From the NCBI GenBank assembly GCA_009801015.1, contig VHZZ01000344.1, positions 144,621 through 168,532 on the forward strand: DNA of 23,912 nucleotides, written 5' to 3'. A program made the translations under genes and the position numbers. Shown one piece after another: positions 19,097-23,912 of the stretch. Position 1 is the stretch's first letter. Every line of letters begins with the position of its first letter. The stretch is from Silene noctiflora (taxonomy: Eukaryota > Streptophyta > Magnoliopsida > Caryophyllales > Caryophyllaceae). Below the pieces are notes generated by a model. It saw only the letters and a list, made by a program, of their open reading frames with translations, searched no databases and was not told the origin of the DNA.

Positions 19097-22000
19097 ATGT
19101 CGAATGAAAGCGCTGCCCCAGTAATAGTTGATATTGCACCATCTGAAATAGCTGGCTCGGAAATAGTTGCTGGTATCTCACCATCTGAGATAGCCGGCCC
19201 TGATATATCACCTTCTGAAATAGCTGGCCCGGAAATAGCTGTTGGAACAGATTATGATAACACATTTTTAGAAGAAGATGCAGATGACGATGAAGGTATA
19301 ATTGATCGAACTGCTCAGTACTTGCCTATATACTAACTTCCCTTTCATATTATTATTATTACTATTATTTTCCATTCCTTAGCTAGTAATATATTAATGC
19401 TCGTATATGTTGAGAAATCAGAAGAAAGCAATGAAATGAAAGTTAGTAATTTGTATATATATTCGTAGTTCTCTTCTCTATGCCCCATTCATTTCTGTTG
19501 GCGCTTGTTTAGCTACCAAACTAACCATAATGAATACACATGTTAAATAGTATTGTGATTCATAATCTCCTACTTTCGTAGCTCTTTAACTTTTAGTAGT
19601 AGTTGCAATGTCTTCCTTATTTTTTCTCTCAATTATAATTGACTAATTTGTCCTCTGATTCAGATCAATCAGATTTGGAAAGCGTCTCTGTCTGCCATGG
19701 CCGTGATCATCTACTTAGCGTTGTTCTGGATGGCGATTGGGACAAGGTAGTAGAGATTGTAACAAACAATCCTTCTTGGCTCCACACAGGAATTACAGAT
19801 AGAGGAGATTCAATTCTTCACATGGCAGTAATCGACATGAAAGTCGGGGTTGTTGAAGCGCTGATTGAAATTGATCCGAGTTGCCTCAGGTACACCAGCA
19901 ATGACGGCAACACTGCTTTCTTTGTTGCTGCTGCATCCGGACTGGTTCAGACAGCAGAGATGATGATGCGACGGGATGAAGAATTGCCCTACATTCGAGG
20001 TATTAATCGGATGACCCCGCTTCATAGGGCTGTTGCTCTCGCTCGTCCTAGTATGGTAAGGTACCTACTTAAGGTAACTGATGATTGGAGGCTGCATAAC
20101 TCGGACCGCATTGAGATTCTTATATGGTCCATTACTAATGATTCCTTTGGTAAGCAACTTTCTGTGTTTATATTACATGGAAAAGCATAAAATCTATGTT
20201 ACTCCAGCTTTTTATACTCCCTCTATTTTGTTTATTTAGTTTCATTGAGGTTTAGTGCAAAAATTTAAGAAGAGTAAAGAAAAAAGTAAAGCTACAGTAT
20301 TTTGTTTCATTGCTTATAAGTTGGACCTAGAGGGTTAGACCTAACAAAGCTAACCCGACCCAAACTCAATCACCTGGAATTATCCAAAGTCCGAATTGAC
20401 CTGATCATCCAACTGGACCCGAATCCAATTGACATGAAATAACTTATATAATATACATGAGTACATGCCCATCTTAGAACCGAATGACCAACATGTTATC
20501 ACTGGATCGAGATAACCCGAATAACAACACCAAAATTCACATGTATCTAATGAGATCAGATCCAAAATGAAGTGTATAGTCGGATTGACCAGATCCACAA
20601 CTCGATTTGACCCGTTCATACAAAAAAGTACGGATATTATAGGATACTTTGGTAATGGTTACTTTCATACAAAAAAGTTTTACTTCAAATGAATGAAAAT
20701 GTCAGAAATGGAAAATGGGTCTACATGGTTGAAAAGAGGGAATATTATGGGTTATATTTCATACACAAATCTTTCGCACCGTTAGCATAAAATCCAAAAG
20801 TTTGTACGAGTATTTAGTTTGTGATTTGTGATTAAAGAAGTATTGTACTGACTATGACTGAGCAACAGATGTGGCATTGCATATCCTGGAGAACCATTTG
20901 GAATTAGCTTTAATGCGAAACCAAGCGGGGTTAACAGCATTGCATGCGTTGGCCCGAAGGCCATTGGAGATAGATGGACATCAACCTAGCGTTTGGAAAA
21001 TATTGTCGGGGAGTTTCAGAGTTCAAGGCGTCGAGCCTAAACCTGTACTTAAACTAACGAAGATGCTGTGGTGTCAAATGGTGAAGCAAAGCAAGGAAGA
21101 TCTAAAAGCAGCGATGCAGACTCCATGGCCATTACTATCATATGCAGTTGAGTTGGGAAAGGTTGAATTTTTAACACTTCTAATTCGATATTATCCTCCG
21201 ATACTATCCACCCTAAAAGATGAAAATGGGAACAGCATTGTCCACCTAGCTGTTATTCACCGTCAACCGGAAATCTTCAAGCTGTTATATTCAGAAGAAT
21301 ATATTCGAACTTTTTTAGTCAAATACAAAGATCTAAATCAAAATAATATGCTCCATTTAGCGGGGAAACTGGCATCTCGCCATAGTCTTAACAATGTATC
21401 CGGAGCAGCTTTACAAATGCAACGTGAATTACAGTGGTTTCAGGTATTAACATCAACTCCACTTTATAATTCATCTTCTCTTAGCTCCATTTCCTCTCAC
21501 AAATCTATTCTAAAAATTGTTCTTTTGGAGCCATATTAGGACTGCAGAATTGTTTCAGCATATGGGAGTAGACCTGTCAAAACTCGACCCGACCCGAAAC
21601 CCGACCCGCCCGACCCTTTTTTTAGGGTTACAAACCCAGTTTTTTCGACCCGTGACCCGTTTAACCCGAACCCGAAATGACCCGTTATTTTAAGGTCAAG
21701 ACCCGACCCGAACGGGTCGACCCGTTGTGTCAAAGATAAATCAAGATTTTTATTAAAATATTAATATTTTTATATTATATTTGAAAAAAATTGTTAAAAA
21801 ATTGTTTTTTTATTATTAAAAATTACAAACGTAACTAAAAAGTCAATTTTATATCACTTTTACAATACTTGATAATAAAATAATTATTAAAAAAACTTTA
21901 ATTTAATAATTATGTCAANATAATTAATGTAAACGTTGAAATAATTAATGTAAACGTTGAATATGATTAAAAGATTAATTTTAAATATGTTTTAAGTTTT

Positions 22001-23246
22001 TAAAAATTATTTTTTTAATTAAAAAAATAGATTAAAAAAGGCGTTAGAAATTATTTCTTGACTCGTATTCTGACCCTAACCCGCCCCGTGACCCGTATAA
22101 CCCGACCCGTATCTGACCCAACCCATATTCGACCTGACCCGTATTCTGACCCGACCCGCATGACCCGACCTGTATGACCCGACCCGGGACCCGACCCGCC
22201 CGACCCGTTTGACAGGTCTATATGGGAGTGTTTGGTAAACAGCGGATTAATGAATTTTTAGCATATTGAGAACAATTAGCATGTTTGACTCATCAATATA
22301 TGTTTGGTAAATAGCATATTGAAATAGTTGATTGGGATGCAATCTACTATTTTACAATACGTTAACAATCTATTAACTTAACCCCGTTAATTCCTACACC
22401 TCCTTGGTCTTTGTGCCAAAACCAAAGTTAATAAATGACCCGGACGGAGGGAGTAGGTAAATTATGGACTTATTATTGCTTATTCATCGGATCACCTCTT
22501 GCAGCACCCCTTACCGTATAAATTTTTCCCTTTCTCCTTGGAATCAGACAGTTAAGCAGTGTATGAGAAATGATTACATTGAAGCTCACAATGTGGATAA
22601 AGAAACACCTCAAGACTTATTTAGCAAAGAGCATGAAGAATTAAGGAAGCAAGGAGAAGAATGGATAAAAAAGACGTCCGAGTCGTGTGCTCTTGTCGCA
22701 GCTCTTATCACAACTATGGTGTTCTCAGCAGCCTTTCAGTTACCCGGTGGTCTCAACGACACCGGAAGTCCTGTCCTAGTAAGCAACGCATCATTTGTGT
22801 TCTTCGCTATGTCGAATGCAGTTTCATTATTCACCTCGACTGCTTCAATAGTGGTTTTCTTATCAATCCTTACTTCCCGATATGCTGAGAGAGACTTCCT
22901 TAAATCATTGCCTCTAAAGCTGATGATAGGACAAATGCTGCTACTCATTTCAATAGTAACAATGGTTGTGGGCTTCACAGTCACATTCTTCATAATATTC
23001 CGAAGGAGTTTGAGATGGCCGCCAATTGTTATCGGTATACTCGCCTCAATTCCAGTTATTCTCTTCGCATTTCAACAATTTCCGCTTTTGGCAGAAATGT
23101 ATTACTCGACATACAAATTCACAAACACACTTCTGCCTGGACAACAAAGGGTTTTTAAAGGTACTTCCTCAAAATTACTTGCTTACTACGGGCGGACTTT
23201 TGCTACAATTCATGGTCGTATAAGAGACGACAATCAAGAGGATTGA
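19097..23246 (+). CDS. Ankyrin-repeat protein with C-terminal PGG membrane domain (ACD6/ITN1-like)
   Basis: Four exons: 19097-19295, 19664-20149, 20869-21443 and 22548-23246, with intron phases 1, 1 and 0 that join cleanly (G/AT restores Asp at both phase-1 joins). Product 652 aa. The N-terminal 66 residues carry SPSEIAGP repeats and an acidic tail. Ankyrin repeats span about 89-410 (GDSILHMAV 114-122, GNTAFFVAA 148-156, RMTPLHRAV 182-190, GLTALHALA 249-257, GNSIVHLAV 349-357). The PGG domain begins at about 456 with GEEWIKKTSESCALVAAL and QLPGG (484-488), followed by hydrophobic spans at about 467-486, 502-528, 544-571 and 579-600. The family sits in membranes and includes ACD6 (salicylate-linked defence) and ITN1 (salt response). 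Exon 1 is supported by phase and an ATG only; exon 2 has no usable ATG at its start. Exon 4 uses acceptor TCAG at 22547, since the ACAG four bases on breaks the frame. Confidence 0.88.
19139..19246 (+). repeat. In-frame PSEIAGP coding repeats in exon 1 of the ankyrin gene
   Basis: Three near-identical hexapeptides PSEIAG (residues 15-20, 29-34 and 39-44) plus partial units (SEIVAG, PEIAVG) are encoded by related DNA of the type CCATCTGAAATAGCTGGC. They fill most of the region ahead of the ankyrin repeats. The repeat number probably varies between alleles; function unknown. Confidence 0.7.
19296..19663 (+). other. Intron 1 of the ankyrin-PGG gene
   Basis: 368 bp, donor GAAG/GTATAA, acceptor TGATTCAG/ATCAA, phase 1. 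It contains a short ATT trinucleotide run near 19349-19370. No other feature was seen. Confidence 0.75.
20217..20260. mobile_element. Solitary Stowaway-like left end
   Basis: TA (20215-20216) is followed by CTCCCTCTATTTTGTTTATT, the CTCCCTC-type end of Stowaway MITEs. A matching inverted right end is not clear; the best candidate is the weak GAAAAGAGGGAATA near 20732-20745. If that is right, the GACCCG element lies inside this one. Confidence 0.5.
20336..20612 (+). mobile_element. Decayed GACCCG-rich hAT-type MITE in intron 2
   Basis: The left edge TAGACCTAACAAAGCTAACC aligns with the end of the intact element at 21569 (TAGACCTGTCAAAACTCGAC). It is followed by degenerate AACCCGACCC, GACCTG and GGACCCGAA motifs up to TTTGACCCG at about 20612. 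The right terminal repeat and target duplication are not recognisable. It is in the same orientation as the copies at 5223 and 21569. Confidence 0.55.
21569..22220 (+). mobile_element. hAT-type MITE, 652 bp, with perfect 8-bp target duplication
   Basis: The ends are a perfect 13-bp inverted repeat, TAGACCTGTCAAA at 21569-21581 and TTTGACAGGTCTA at 22208-22220. They are flanked by identical 8-bp direct repeats TATGGGAG at 21561-21568 and 22221-22228, the target-site length of hAT transposons. Inside each end is an array of GACCCG/AACCCG motifs (about 21584-21726 and 22075-22208), both arrays in the same orientation. The AT-rich middle has no coding capacity. It is non-autonomous. The intact ends and duplication suggest a fairly recent insertion. 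It lies wholly in intron 3 of the ankyrin-PGG gene. Confidence 0.88.
21920..21961. repeat. Tandem 21-bp duplication beside an undetermined base
   Basis: ATAATTAATGTAAACGTTGA plus A occurs twice in tandem, identical, in the middle of the hAT-type MITE. The single N of the window (21919) directly precedes it, so this may mark an uncertain assembly point. Confidence 0.8.
22404..22453. mobile_element. Solitary Stowaway-like right end
   Basis: GACCCGGACGGAGGGAG ends at 22453, followed by TA (22454-22455). Preceded by CCAAAACCAAAG and AATAAAT, it is the typical inner-to-outer order of a Stowaway terminal repeat (reverse strand: CTCCCTCCGTCCGGGTC). No matching left end was found in the preceding 230 bp, so the copy is truncated. 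It ends about 95 bases before exon 4, in the region where a branch point would be expected nearby. Confidence 0.6.
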
Positions 23247-23816
23247 GATCTAAGAGAGGGCCTTTTTAAAATCAACGATGAACTTTTATGATGAACTACT
23301 TGTAGCGGAAATGCACATCGAGCTTGATTTGGAGTTCCCTTTCCCCTGCTAGCAAAGGATGGCTTTCGTCTTCAGTACAGTTTTACTTGTACTGATATGT
23401 TTTCTTTTTTATTGTACATGAAAGGATGTTTTCATTTTATTTTTTTATAATCATCGATTTCCCTTTTACAAAACTGTGTGCACTTTAAACAAATAGACAA
23501 TCTGTAATCTTAACATTTTAATGCATTTGTTTGTTTTATACCTGTACTTTGCAGATCCTTTTTTCCGAAAGCTTTGTAAAGCTTGTTCAAATAAGGAAAC
23601 CAAGCAAGTTGTTAGTGCAATATTGTGATTTAATCTTAAGTCAGCGTCACAAGCAAGACGCTTTGTACGCAATGTATGGGTCCATCTCAGGCAGCTAGGT
23701 GAATAATTAATTAAGGACTTGTGATTAAATAGTTAGCTAATTAATGAGCACGAGTTATCTAGTACGGATAAATAAAATTTGTCGAAATCAGCTAATACTT
23801 GAATGCAAAAAAACTA
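23247..23816 (+). other. 3' flank of the ankyrin-PGG gene
   Basis: AT-rich, non-coding. The 3' UTR probably ends within the T-rich stretch at about 23400-23450, but no clear poly(A) signal was found. A small perfect palindrome AAGCTTT-GT-AAAGCTT lies near 23570. Nothing else was recognised. Confidence 0.5.
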
Positions 23817-23912
23817 CTCCCTCTATCTCAAAATTCAAAAGCGTCTTACTTGTGACGGACACTATCCGTCACAAGCTGAAGACGGATAGTGGCCCTCTCA
23901 CAATAAGGCAAG
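23817..23912. mobile_element. Stowaway-like MITE, cut by the window end
   Basis: TA at 23815-23816 precedes CTCCCTCTATCTCAAAATTC, a Stowaway-type terminal repeat. Inside, CTTGTGACGGA (23849-23859) and TCCGTCACAAG (23865-23875) form a perfect 11-bp stem with a 5-base loop, and GACGGATAGTG follows, echoing the loop region. The right end lies beyond the window. Confidence 0.6.

Larger units (their letters stand above)
20150..20868 (+). other. Intron 2 of the ankyrin-PGG gene
   Basis: 719 bp, donor TTTG/GTAAGC, acceptor GCAACAG/ATGTGG, phase 1. It is largely made of repeat remnants: a Stowaway-like left end at 20217, a decayed GACCCG element at 20336-20612, and a 15-bp direct repeat TTCATACAAAAAAGT at 20615-20629 and 20664-20678. 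Confidence 0.8.
21444..22547 (+). other. Intron 3 of the ankyrin-PGG gene
   Basis: 1104 bp, donor TTTCAG/GTATTA, acceptor GAATCAG/ACAGTT, phase 0. More than half of it is the hAT-type MITE at 21569-22220. The remainder includes two copies of TGTTTGGTAAA (near 22229 and 22306) and a solitary Stowaway-like right end at 22453. Confidence 0.8.

Noticed and set aside
19032-19265. Minus-strand frame with repeated QLFQ/QMV words
   Set aside because: It is the reverse reading of the PSEIAG-coding repeat; the + strand is supported by phase with exon 2.
22552-22560. Alternative acceptor ACAG for ankyrin exon 4
   Set aside because: Using it would shift the frame relative to exon 3; the TCAG four bases earlier keeps phase 0 and gives a family-like join.

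Overview
The window is nuclear DNA from a flowering plant, most likely a eudicot. The signs are GT-AG introns of 0.3 to 3.5 kb, AT-rich intergenic DNA, small MITE-type transposons with plant Stowaway-like ends (CTCCCTCCGT) and four plant-type genes. The MITE content would suit a Caryophyllales species, but that is a weak guess. All four genes are on the + strand. No tRNA, rRNA or CRISPR array was seen. No retroelement or virus-like open reading frame was recognised. One undetermined base (N) lies at 21919.

Layout: (1) 1-653 is the promoter and leader of the first gene. (2) 654-3716 is an intronless MCTP gene (C2 domains plus membrane anchor, QUIRKY/FTIP type). (3) 3717-6448 is intergenic, with an inverted-repeat element, a decayed GACCCG-rich element and the promoter and uORF-bearing leader of the next gene. 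(4) 6449-12601 is a four-exon WDR26 homologue (LisH-CTLH-WD40, 541 aa) whose first intron is 3.5 kb and holds a MITE. (5) 12602-14227 is intergenic, with a five-copy minisatellite and a small foldback element just upstream of the third gene. (6) 14228-17650 is an uninterrupted 1140-codon gene for an AAE19/AASDH-like enzyme: adenylation domain, carrier domain and PQQ-type beta-propeller. (7) 17651-19096 is intergenic, with a possible spliced 3' UTR and a diverged tandem duplication. (8) 19097-23246 is a four-exon ankyrin-repeat/PGG membrane protein (652 aa). Its introns contain MITEs, including one intact 652-bp hAT-type element with a perfect 8-bp target duplication. (9) The window ends inside another MITE at 23817.

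The genes look like unrelated housekeeping, signalling and defence-type neighbours, not a cluster. MCTP proteins act at plasmodesmata and ER-plasma membrane contacts. WDR26 is a subunit of the CTLH/GID ubiquitin ligase. The AAE19-like protein is an NRPS-like amino-acid- or beta-alanine-activating enzyme. Ankyrin-PGG proteins of the ACD6/ITN1 type act in defence or stress signalling. The most noteworthy points are three same-orientation copies of one GACCCG-rich hAT MITE family, the intronless AAE19-like gene with a rearranged upstream region, and two uORFs ahead of WDR26, one of which overlaps its start codon.
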